Assembly: GCA_946480685.1 (NCBI GenBank)
Contig: CAMLLI010000133.1
Location: 1-8,413 of the forward strand
From: an uncultured Flammeovirgaceae bacterium
Lineage (GTDB): Bacteria; Bacteroidota; Bacteroidia; Cytophagales; Cyclobacteriaceae
Direction of reading: 5' to 3'
Length of the DNA: 8,413 bases
Positions 1 through 5,436 of this stretch are shown piece by piece. The position numbers and the translations under genes were made by a program. Under the pieces are notes generated by a model. That model worked only from the letters and a program-made list of their open reading frames with translations. It had not been told where the DNA came from and did no database searches. The number at the start of each line of letters is the position of its first letter. Within the stretch, counting starts at the first letter, position 1.

Positions 1-156
1 AAAGAGTCCCGTGGAAAACGCTTCTGCCTGCGGACTTAGAGCCGGACCGTTCATCGGTATGAAGTGAAAGAAAAAGTTGAGACCGAAAACAAAGTATATA
101 AGTCCCAATACAACGCGTGCTGCAATTACTGCAACTGATTTGATTTTAACTGACAT
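1..156 (-). CDS. DoxX-family membrane protein, N-terminal part (cut by window edge)
   Basis: The reading frame starts at the ATG at 154-156 and stays open to the window edge, giving the first 52 residues. It begins with a short basic stretch (MSVKIK), then a hydrophobic helix at about residues 7-32 (AVIAARVVLGLIYFVFGLNF). This is followed by HFIPM and a short Pro/Ala-rich linker, which is the usual start of DoxX-type four-helix inner-membrane proteins. Members are associated with quinone, thiol or thiosulfate redox chemistry, and Bacillus MhqP and CatD are DoxX-like proteins in quinone-stress operons. Only 37 nt separate it from the stop codon of the alkene reductase upstream, so co-transcription is likely. 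The family call rests on one helix and the HFIPM context. The C-terminal helices are outside the window. Confidence 0.7.
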   Translation of the reverse strand, partial: MSVKIKSVAVIAARVVLGLIYFVFGLNFFFHFIPMNGPALSPQAEAFSTGLF

Positions 157-193
157 AAATTATATAGTTTTTAAAGTAGGTTCTGTTTGCAGA

Positions 194-1297
194 TCAGGCA
201 TTCACCATCTCTTCTTCAAACACCGGGTAATCGGTATAGCCTTTCGCGCTTGAAGAGTATAGTGTGCTGGCATCGAGCTTTATGTTGAGCGGCAAGCCTT
301 TACGGAGGCGCTCCACGAAATCAGGGTTGCTGATGAATGGTTTTCCAAATGCAACCAGGTCTGCGATGCCTGATGTCAGATCTTCCTCGGCACGGGATAT
401 AGTATATCCGCCGGAAAGAATAAGGGTATTGGTAAACTGTTCGCGAATCGTGCGCTTCAGGGTAAGCGGTACTTCCGGTGCGCCTCCTGCACTGTGATCC
501 GCTATATGTATATATGCTATACCAATCTCATTCAGTTTGGTAGCGAGGTATGTATAGGTAGCATCGATCTCCGGATAGTTCGGCATATCACCGGCTACAC
601 CGTATGGAGATATACGCACGCCCACTTTGTCTCTTCCGATAGCATCGCCTACAGCTTCGGCTATCTCCAGTAACAGCCTGCTGCGTTTCTCAATGCTTCC
701 GCCATAATTATCGGTGCGTCTGTTGGTGTGTGGTGATAAAAATTGCTCGAGTAAATATCCGTTGGCAGCATGAAGTTCAACACCATCAAAGCCGGCTTCA
801 ATCGCGTTGAGAGCAGCCGTTATAAATTCAACGATAACTTCTTCTACTTGTCCGGCACTCATTCCCTGTGGTATCGGTAATTCTTTTTTACCTTCCTGGT
901 CAGTCCATATATGACCATCAGCAGCGATGGGTGAAGGAGCCAGTACGCGTGCACCTTTTGGTAAATTAAGTCCGTGGGCCATACGACCTGCGTGCATTAA
1001 CTGCGCAAATATTTTTCCGCCTCTGCGATGTACTCCAGCTGTTACCTGCTTCCACGCATCTACCTGTGCTTCTGAAAATATACCCGGCATGCGCGCATAG
1101 CCCAAACCATTGGGTGAAGGCGAAACACCTTCTGATATGATCAGTCCCGCGGAAGCGCGTTGTTCATAATACGTTGCCATCAATTTGTTCGGCTTGTTAT
1201 CATGTGCACGGCTGCGTGTCATCGGAGCCATTACCAAACGGTTATTCAATTCTATACCTCCTAATTGATGAGCGGAAAATGCAGTTCTTGTATTCAT
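194..1297 (-). CDS. Old Yellow Enzyme-type alkene reductase (NemA-like)
   Basis: This is a 367-residue FMN-dependent NAD(P)H:flavin oxidoreductase with a TIM-barrel fold, the full family length. Visible motifs are APMTRSRA with the flavin-contacting Thr27; HAGR at 102-105; and ELHAANGYLLEQFLSPHTN at 174-192, which carries the substrate-binding His176/Asn179 pair and the proton-donor Tyr181. DNYGGS lies at 196-201, VGVRISP with Arg228 at 225-231, and the phosphate-binding LSGGY at 294-298. The C-terminal SAKGYTDYP (350-358) is characteristic of the NemA/PETN-reductase branch. Such enzymes reduce activated C=C bonds, maleimides, nitrate esters and quinone-like electrophiles in the cytosol. The gene lies downstream of an ArsR-type regulator, and an ArsR-operator-like palindrome sits 24 nt before its ATG. 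The physiological substrate cannot be read from sequence. There is no strong Shine-Dalgarno before the ATG at 1295-1297. Confidence 0.95.
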   Translation of the reverse strand: MNTRTAFSAHQLGGIELNNRLVMAPMTRSRAHDNKPNKLMATYYEQRASAGLIISEGVSPSPNGLGYARMPGIFSEAQVDAWKQVTAGVHRRGGKIFAQLMHAGRMAHGLNLPKGARVLAPSPIAADGHIWTDQEGKKELPIPQGMSAGQVEEVIVEFITAALNAIEAGFDGVELHAANGYLLEQFLSPHTNRRTDNYGGSIEKRSRLLLEIAEAVGDAIGRDKVGVRISPYGVAGDMPNYPEIDATYTYLATKLNEIGIAYIHIADHSAGGAPEVPLTLKRTIREQFTNTLILSGGYTISRAEEDLTSGIADLVAFGKPFISNPDFVERLRKGLPLNIKLDASTLYSSSAKGYTDYPVFEEEMVNA

Positions 1298-1320
1298 ATG
1301 CCAAGAGATTTGATTAATAC

Positions 1321-1336
1321 ATTTAAATATTTCAAT
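1321..1336. promoter_or_regulatory. Putative ArsR operator before the alkene reductase gene
   Basis: ATTTAAATATTTCAAT is a 16-bp near-palindrome with only one mismatched pair. It ends 24 nt upstream of the reductase start codon. It matches the palindrome at 1415-1430 at 14 of 16 positions and the one overlapping the arsR promoter (1747-1762) at 13 of 16. AT-rich 12-2-12-like dyads are typical ArsR/SmtB-family targets, so repression of the reductase is inferred. Confidence 0.5.
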
Positions 1337-1346
1337 ACGTTAATTT

Positions 1347-1369
1347 AAAAAAAGTGGCCAATCAGGCCA
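1347..1369 (-). terminator. Weak intrinsic terminator or attenuator after arsR
   Basis: Read on the minus strand this is a TGGCC stem, TGATT loop, GGCCA stem, then C and seven T residues. The stem has only five perfect pairs, so it may be leaky. It would end the arsR transcript or act as an attenuator before the alkene reductase gene. Confidence 0.5.
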
Positions 1370-1384
1370 GTTAAACTCTACAAT

Positions 1385-1397
1385 GCGAAAGCTTCGC
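1385..1397. repeat. Small inverted repeat between arsR and the reductase
   Basis: GCGAA-AGC-TTCGC is a 5-bp perfect stem with a 3-nt loop. It extends to eight pairs (1382-1400) if one G-T pair is allowed. No T-run follows on either strand, so it is probably a structured part of the leader or 3' region rather than a terminator. Confidence 0.4.
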
Positions 1398-1414
1398 GTT
1401 TAGTTCATCGATAC

Positions 1415-1430
1415 ATTGAAATTTTTCAAT
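1415..1430. promoter_or_regulatory. Putative second ArsR operator downstream of arsR
   Basis: ATTGAAATTTTTCAAT has perfect 7-nt arms around a 2-nt core. It is 14/16 identical to the palindrome at 1321-1336, and their centres are 94 bp apart. It lies 22 nt after the arsR stop codon, on the upstream side of the terminator-like hairpin. A pair of sites flanking a leader fits an operator pair; binding is inferred. Confidence 0.45.
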
Positions 1431-1452
1431 ATATTTTATAAAAAAAATATAA

Positions 1453-1737
1453 CTAGGCGAATTTCAGCTGGTTAATGCTTTGGGTATACTCCTTCAATAC
1501 TTTCTCGTTGAGAATATATTTATGGTTTCTTCCCTCCTTTTCAGGTTCAATAAGACCGGCTTCAATCAATACTTTCAAGTGGTGACTTACAGAAGGCTGT
1601 GCCAGTTCGCTTTCTTCCTGTATCTGCGAACAGTGACCACAACCACCCTTCTTGGAAATATGCTGAAGGATCTTGAGGCGGTTACTATCTCCCAATGCCT
1701 TGGAGATCTTTTCGATTTGTTTTGTGCTCAGTGCCAT
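1453..1737 (-). CDS. ArsR-family winged-helix regulator with a CxxC pair
   Basis: The preferred ATG (1735-1737) gives 94 residues, the normal length for a stand-alone ArsR/SmtB repressor. A frame extension to a TTG at 1759-1761 would put the start inside the -7 promoter box, so it is rejected. LGDSNRLKILQHI is the family's N-terminal helix, and LAQPSVSHHLKVLIEAGLI is the DNA-recognition helix-turn-helix. RNHKYILNE is the wing hairpin. A CGHC pair sits just before the helix-turn-helix (residues 33 and 36). It is not the ELCVCDLC spacing of arsenic-sensing ArsR, so the ligand could be a metal, or a thiol-reactive compound. The gene has its own promoter and lies directly upstream of the alkene reductase. 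Autoregulation and control of the reductase are inferred from three similar palindromes. Confidence 0.9.
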   Translation of the reverse strand: MALSTKQIEKISKALGDSNRLKILQHISKKGGCGHCSQIQEESELAQPSVSHHLKVLIEAGLIEPEKEGRNHKYILNEKVLKEYTQSINQLKFA

Positions 1738-1746
1738 TGCTAATGA

Positions 1747-1762
1747 ATGCAAATATATCAAT
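1747..1762. promoter_or_regulatory. Putative ArsR auto-operator overlapping the arsR -7 box
   Basis: ATGCAAATATATCAAT matches the palindrome at 1321-1336 at 13 of 16 positions. It covers the whole TATATTTG -7 box of the arsR promoter, a position where a bound repressor would block transcription. Its dyad symmetry is weaker than that of the other two copies, and the AT-rich background raises the chance of a fortuitous match. Confidence 0.45.
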
Positions 1763-1780
1763 ATGTTCTAAGTACACAAA
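1750..1780 (-). promoter_or_regulatory. Bacteroidota-type promoter of arsR
   Basis: On the minus strand TTTG (1777-1780) is followed after exactly 19 nt by TATATTTG (1750-1757). This matches the Bacteroidota primary-sigma consensus TTTG-N19-TAnnTTTG. The -7 box ends 12 nt before the ATG at 1735-1737, implying a very short leader and supporting that start codon. Confidence 0.75.
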
Positions 1781-1830
1781 GACACGCAAAAAGGTTCAGC
1801 CGCAGGTATATGTGCGCGATTAACGCAGAT
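1771..1830. repeat. Degenerate CGCAGA/ACAAAGACGC-type intergenic repeat
   Basis: The stretch has ACACAAAGACACGCAAAAAGG followed by CGCAGG, CGCGAT and CGCAGAT beginning at 1801, 1815 and 1824. It resembles the modular CGCAGA units of the hairpin at 4440-4515. It overlaps the last codons and stop of the ABC protein gene and the -33 box of arsR. The relation is inferred from word similarity only, without an alignment to other copies. Confidence 0.35.
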
Positions 1831-3205
1831 GCAACCGTTGTTTGGTCCAGCGGGCAATGTCTTGCTCATAATGTGTAATCAGTACCAGCGTAGTGTCTTC
1901 GTGCAGGTGCTCCTGTAAATACTGACTGACACGTTCTTTTGTGATGGTGTCCAAAAACTGAAACGGTTCATCCAGCAGAATCAATTCTTTATCTGATAAA
2001 AGACTAAGCATGATGAGCATCAACTGCAACTGTCCGGATGAAAGTTGTTTGACAGGTCTGGCCATAAACGACTGCGCATCAAAAAATGCAATGACGCGTT
2101 CAAGTGCCTCCACGTTAATCGTCTTTTGCTGACCTAGCATATAGTCTTTTGCAGACGTGGCAATGTGCTGCGGATTCAGGTAACTGATGAGCTCCGGGCC
2201 GAGGTAGTTAATGCGGTTCTTGATGTCCCATATAGATTCACCGCTTCCCCTGCGCTTGCCAAACAAATATACCTTCTGACTATAGGCCATGGGGTGATCT
2301 GCAAAGATGAGACTGAACAACGTGGTTTTACCCGAACCGTTTCTTCCGGTTAAAGCCCATCGTTCACCGGCATGAATTTTCCAGTTGAGATTGCTGATGA
2401 TTTCTTTATCGCCATAGCGGATCGTAACATCTTCCATTTCGGCAACCGGTGTACCCGATCCGTTTGTATAGCTATATATAGTGTCAGTTTGTTGTACCGT
2501 AACAGGTTGAGGCTTGACTTCCTCTTCCGAAATAATCCTGAACTTATCAAGTACAAGTTTACGGTTAATGACGGCAGGCAGATGATGTTCGTGATCTACC
2601 AGTATGAGTTGAATTCCATAGCTAATCGCCAGGTGATCCATAAAAACAATCAGATCATTCCGACTGGCGTGATCCAATCCTTCAAACGGATAATCAAACA
2701 ACAGTACTTTCGGCAACTCGCGTACAAGGTTTTTAAGAATCAGCACTTTCTTTAGCTGTCCGTTGGAGAGTCGCGTTACCTCCAGATCCAATAACCCATC
2801 GATGTTGAAGCTTGACGGAAAATTGAGCTCATGCAGCTTGTTAATGTCATCACCGAACAGGTCGCGCACCAACGGAATGCGCTCATCGCCTATACTATAA
2901 TAACGCTGCTGGTAAAACAACTCATGATGCTGCAGAAAGATCTGGATGGCATGCGCAGGAATATAGTGAACGTTCTGCTTACGTTGTGCAAACCGTTCGT
3001 CCCATGTGGTGCCATTTACAAAATCATATACCACTTCACCGTGCGCTGCGTGCGCGTTACCGGCTATAAGTTCCAGCAATATAGTTTTACCACTGCCGTT
3101 CGCCCCTGCTATAACCCAATATTCGTTCGGTTTTATAGTCCAGTTGAAAGTCTCAAATAAACGCTTGCCGTTTTTTACAACCTCTACATTCCTCAATTCT
3201 ATCAT
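1820..3205 (-). CDS. Soluble tandem ABC ATPase (ModF-like)
   Basis: The 461-residue protein has two ABC ATPase domains and no membrane segment. Domain 1 has Walker A GANGSGKT (34-41), signature LSNGQ (146-150), Walker B VLLFD (167-171) and a switch His205. Domain 2 has Walker A GRNGSGKT (287-294), signature LSSGQ (388-392), Walker B LILLDEP (408-414) and switch His445. Overall layout and length resemble E. coli ModF (about 490 residues), a protein of unsettled role named for its place near molybdate transport genes. No molybdate gene is nearby, so substrate or partner is unknown. In domain 1 the residue after the Walker B Asp is Tyr172 instead of the usual catalytic Glu, while domain 2 keeps Glu413; the two ATP sites are probably unequal. 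It could instead be a regulatory or ribosome-type ABC protein, but it lacks the ABC-F linker. The start is the ATG at 3203-3205. Confidence 0.9.
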   Translation of the reverse strand: MIELRNVEVVKNGKRLFETFNWTIKPNEYWVIAGANGSGKTILLELIAGNAHAAHGEVVYDFVNGTTWDERFAQRKQNVHYIPAHAIQIFLQHHELFYQQRYYSIGDERIPLVRDLFGDDINKLHELNFPSSFNIDGLLDLEVTRLSNGQLKKVLILKNLVRELPKVLLFDYPFEGLDHASRNDLIVFMDHLAISYGIQLILVDHEHHLPAVINRKLVLDKFRIISEEEVKPQPVTVQQTDTIYSYTNGSGTPVAEMEDVTIRYGDKEIISNLNWKIHAGERWALTGRNGSGKTTLFSLIFADHPMAYSQKVYLFGKRRGSGESIWDIKNRINYLGPELISYLNPQHIATSAKDYMLGQQKTINVEALERVIAFFDAQSFMARPVKQLSSGQLQLMLIMLSLLSDKELILLDEPFQFLDTITKERVSQYLQEHLHEDTTLVLITHYEQDIARWTKQRLHLR

Positions 3206-3491
3206 GGAAGCAAAACTAATCGCCCTTTCGAAAATAGAAAGAATTATAGCGCATTAATCCATGAAAATGCAGGCACACAAATTTAGAATATACGTATACT
3301 ACATACTATAGATTATGAAATAACCCTGTAGGATATAGAGTATATAAAACTATAAATGCAAACGAAATACGGTTTTGTGGTATCAGCAATTCAAATGCTG
3401 TTATAACAGATGAATAACTTATGAAAGCTTCTTCACAAGCTTGTCATAAAATACTAAATTGACCACGCTCTTACCGTTACCCCTACCAGTC
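3206..3491. other. AT-rich divergent spacer
   Basis: These 286 nt separate the minus-strand ABC gene from the plus-strand 70-residue gene and should hold both promoters. A TAAATTTG -7-like box for the ABC gene lies at 3278-3285 (minus), but no TTTG is found 19 nt upstream. Perfect short palindromes TATACGTATA (3289-3298) and ACAAGCTTGT (3435-3444) are present. The block 3285-3360 is very rich in TATA words. No gene was recognised. Confidence 0.5.
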
Positions 3492-3704
3492 ATGGAAAAC
3501 GAAAAACTGGAGTTCTTTAAACTTGATGAGATAGACCGCAAAGTTTTACTTTGGCTTCTTGCGCATGTCCCTCAAAAATCCGTTACAGCCTGGATTGACT
3601 ATATAGCCAGCGAATACCGTCTGGGCAAATCAATTCACATTAATCCCGATTTACTCTTGGCCGAAATGCAGGACGAAATACTGCAAAAGCCCGATGAACT
3701 ATAG
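3492..3704 (+). CDS. Small protein of unknown function (70 residues)
   Basis: I do not recognise this family. The ATG at 3492 gives 70 residues. An extension to a TTG at 3459 adds only a leucine/proline-rich stretch and is less likely. The protein is acidic and probably helical: MENEKLEFFKLDEIDRKVLL is followed by WLLAHVP, WIDYIASEYRLGKSI and DLLLAEMQDEILQ. It has no cysteine, no signal peptide and no membrane segment. Codon use, including frequent ATA for isoleucine, looks like that of its neighbours, which supports a real gene. It is followed after 97 nt by the GyrI-like gene on the same strand and could share its transcript. No Shine-Dalgarno is visible, as is usual for this phylum. It could be a small regulatory or adaptor protein, but nothing in the sequence proves this. 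Confidence 0.6.
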   Translation: MENEKLEFFKLDEIDRKVLLWLLAHVPQKSVTAWIDYIASEYRLGKSIHINPDLLLAEMQDEILQKPDEL

Positions 3705-3765
3705 CGGTTCTTGTTACATCGTTTTAAAATCATTTTAGCATCACGGATCAACTGACATAGTGTTG

Positions 3766-3801
3766 TCACGAGGTGAGATTCACTTTGTGTAAAAACAAAG
3801 T
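3766..3801 (+). promoter_or_regulatory. Stacked dyads before the GyrI-like gene
   Basis: TCAC-GAG-GTGA-GAT-TCAC (3766-3783) gives three alternating half-sites spaced by 7 nt. It is followed by ACTTTG (3782-3787) and its inverted copy CAAAGT (3796-3801), which ends right at the ATG. The arrangement is operator-like and could also hide the start codon in an mRNA hairpin. The regulator is unknown. Confidence 0.4.
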
Positions 3802-4425
3802 ATGGAAAAGTTAGACCTCACCAAAAAGTATAAGTCTTATTATACTGCCAGAACGGAACCTGAAATTATAGAGCTGCCAGCCGTAACGTACCTGACGCTA
3901 ACCGGTAAAGGAGATCCGTCTTCACGCGCGTTCGCGGAAAAACTGGAAACACTATACCCGGTAGCGTATGCTATAAAATTTATGGCAAAAGCAACGGCAC
4001 ACGATTTTACAGTGCCCAAACTCGAAGGGCTATGGTGGTTTGATGACGAACGCTTCGGCACACTCACCATGGAAGAAGCTCCCCTGCGTATACCTCGTGA
4101 CGAATGGCACTGGCGCTTACTGATACGCATGCCCGACTTCATTACGGAAGCTATGGTAGCTGAAGCAAAAGCAACAGTACTAAAGAAGAAAAATATACCA
4201 CTTGTAGCGGAAACGTCTCTATATACTTTAACGGAAGGCAAAGTACTTCAAATGCTGCACGTGGGGCCGTTTGATCGCGAGCCCGAAACGCTTCTGCAGA
4301 TGCAAAAGTTTAGCGAGAAACATAACCTGAAGAAGAACGGTCTCCACCACGAAATATACCTTTCCGATTTCAGAAAGACTGCTCCTGAAAAACTTAAAAC
4401 CATTTTACGGGAGCCAGTGAAATAA
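3802..4425 (+). CDS. GyrI-like small-molecule-binding domain protein
   Basis: The 207-residue soluble protein has the full length of the stand-alone GyrI-like family (SAV2435/Lin2189 type). It starts with MEKLDLTKKYKSYY, the usual N-terminus of the group, then LTLTGKGDPSS (31-41). LEGLWWF (74-80), EWHWRLLIRMPDFIT (101-115), HVGPFDREPET (153-163) and the closing HHEIYLSDFRKTAPEKLK (182-199) are highly typical. The fold is a two-repeat sheet with a hydrophobic, often glutamate-containing cavity. Published work on the family shows binding of lipophilic compounds and, for some members, hydrolysis of cyclopropane-containing genotoxins. Which of these applies here is not visible. It lies alone or after the 70-residue gene, has an operator-like dyad array just upstream, and is followed by a large hairpin repeat. 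The assignment to the family is strong; the ligand is unknown. Confidence 0.88.
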   Translation: MEKLDLTKKYKSYYTARTEPEIIELPAVTYLTLTGKGDPSSRAFAEKLETLYPVAYAIKFMAKATAHDFTVPKLEGLWWFDDERFGTLTMEEAPLRIPRDEWHWRLLIRMPDFITEAMVAEAKATVLKKKNIPLVAETSLYTLTEGKVLQMLHVGPFDREPETLLQMQKFSEKHNLKKNGLHHEIYLSDFRKTAPEKLKTILREPVK

Positions 4426-4439
4426 TATAGTATATATTT

Positions 4440-4515
4440 TTCCCGCAGAATATCGCTGATGGACGCAGAGTTTAAATGCATTTTTTTCTGCGTAAATCCG
4501 CGTATTCTGCGGGAA
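4440..4515. repeat. Long imperfect hairpin of phased CGCAGA units, possible bidirectional terminator
   Basis: The outer arms 4440-4452 and 4503-4515 are 13/13 complementary (TTCCCGCAGAATA). Inside, CGC/GCG, GAT/ATC and ACGCAGA/TCTGCGT continue the stem, with one bulge and two small mismatches. This gives about 26 base pairs and a 17-nt loop ending in a T-run. The units CGCAGA, CGCTGA and CGCAGA start at 4444, 4454 and 4464, and their complements at 4487, 4497 and 4506. The element fills the gap between two convergent genes and could end both transcripts. It looks like a dispersed REP-like intergenic repeat. Confidence 0.8.
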
Positions 4516-4524
4516 TGAATTTTT

Positions 4525-5433
4525 CTACACCGTTTTATGCTCAATAAAATTCAGGCAGGTAGCTATAACTTCCTCATCGCGAAGAATACGTGTATGTCCT
4601 AACGTAGAAGTAATTTTAACGGTAGCCCGCGGATATGCTTCAACGAGTCGCTGGGCATTTTGGATCGAAGCTTCTTTGTCATGTTCATCGTGAATGATGA
4701 GCCAGTCTATATTCTGATCAAGCTTCTGTGCAAAGTGTGATGCCATTAATTCATGGAATGGTCGTTGAAATGTTTTCAGGATATGAGCCTTCAACTTTTC
4801 TTCGGCCTTTACTGAACCATTAATGCGTAATGCAAATTCATGTATAATCTCATCACCAATGGAAGGCGTGGCGATGGTAATTACGGTTTGTGTTTTTATA
4901 CCTTCAGACAATGCAAATATAGCGGCAGCCCCGCCTATGGAATGTGCTACAACAGCATGAAAACCTCCCGCTCTTTTTTCTAGTTGAAGAATAGCGTCTT
5001 TGAACTGAAAGATATTCGTTCGCTTGCCCTTTGAGTTGCCATGAGCCGGAGCATCAAAGGCAACTACCTGGTAGCCACGATCGGTTAAGTATGGAACAAA
5101 ACTTCTGAACTGCGATGCACGACCTGCCCAACCATGTACAAGTAAAATGACAGGGCCGCTTCCCCAGGTATATACTTCTGTTTTCACATCTGCTATATAT
5201 AACATTGAGCGCTGTGCATGCTGCAACACCTCGCGTTCAGCGGATGGTATAGTATACCGCGGTGGACTAAAGAACAATTTTACAAACCAGTTGTGTGCAT
5301 AGCGAGGTGCGATCATCTCCAATCGCGGTAACGTCCACCGGATAAAGCGTATAGCCAGGGGGATGTGAAACTTCTTTTTGGAAGATGCAGCTGCAGGATG
5401 TTTTACCACGGTAGTATTCATCACGGTCTCCAT
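4525..5433 (-). CDS. Alpha/beta hydrolase fold protein
   Basis: This is a 302-residue protein with a basic, possibly membrane-associated N-terminal part (RFIRWTLPRLEMIAPRYAHNW, split around residue 40). The hydrolase core starts near residue 78. VILLVHGWAG (95-104) forms the oxyanion-hole region, and VVAFDAPAHGNS (123-134) is the next strand. VVAHSIGG (161-168) is the nucleophile elbow with Ser165. LIIHDEHDKEAS (245-256) probably supplies the acid (Asp252, or Asp249), and LGHTRI (279-283) gives the catalytic His280. The triad is complete, so it should be an active esterase, lipase-like or peptidase-like enzyme; the substrate is unknown. The ATG at 5431-5433 is only 3 nt after the stop of the secreted-protein gene, indicating one operon and likely translational coupling. 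A second ATG at 5419-5421 is possible. A promoter with a MerR-type dyad lies upstream of the pair. Confidence 0.9.
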   Translation of the reverse strand: METVMNTTVVKHPAAASSKKKFHIPLAIRFIRWTLPRLEMIAPRYAHNWFVKLFFSPPRYTIPSAEREVLQHAQRSMLYIADVKTEVYTWGSGPVILLVHGWAGRASQFRSFVPYLTDRGYQVVAFDAPAHGNSKGKRTNIFQFKDAILQLEKRAGGFHAVVAHSIGGAAAIFALSEGIKTQTVITIATPSIGDEIIHEFALRINGSVKAEEKLKAHILKTFQRPFHELMASHFAQKLDQNIDWLIIHDEHDKEASIQNAQRLVEAYPRATVKITSTLGHTRILRDEEVIATCLNFIEHKTV

Positions 5434-5436
5434 ACA

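Noticed and set aside
1738..1761. Extended arsR start at the TTG at 1759-1761
   Set aside because: It would lie inside the -7 promoter box, and the ArsR family normally begins at the ATG at 1735-1737.
2372..2755. Open plus-strand frame of 127 codons opposite the ABC ATPase
   Set aside because: It is fully inside a well-supported gene and its product lacks any recognisable feature; it is a shadow frame.
3278..3285. TAAATTTG as -7 box for the ABC gene
   Set aside because: There is no TTTG near 19 nt upstream and the leader would be about 70 nt; noted only within the spacer entry.
3459..3491. TTG-started N-terminal extension of the 70-residue gene
   Set aside because: It adds a leucine/proline-rich stretch without domain character, and an ATG follows at 3492.
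3840..4241. Open minus-strand frame opposite the GyrI-like gene
   Set aside because: Serine-rich product typical of a shadow of the real gene.
4248..4544. Minus-strand frame crossing the hairpin repeat
   Set aside because: It overlaps the GyrI-like gene and the hairpin, and the residues are low in domain character; not a real gene.
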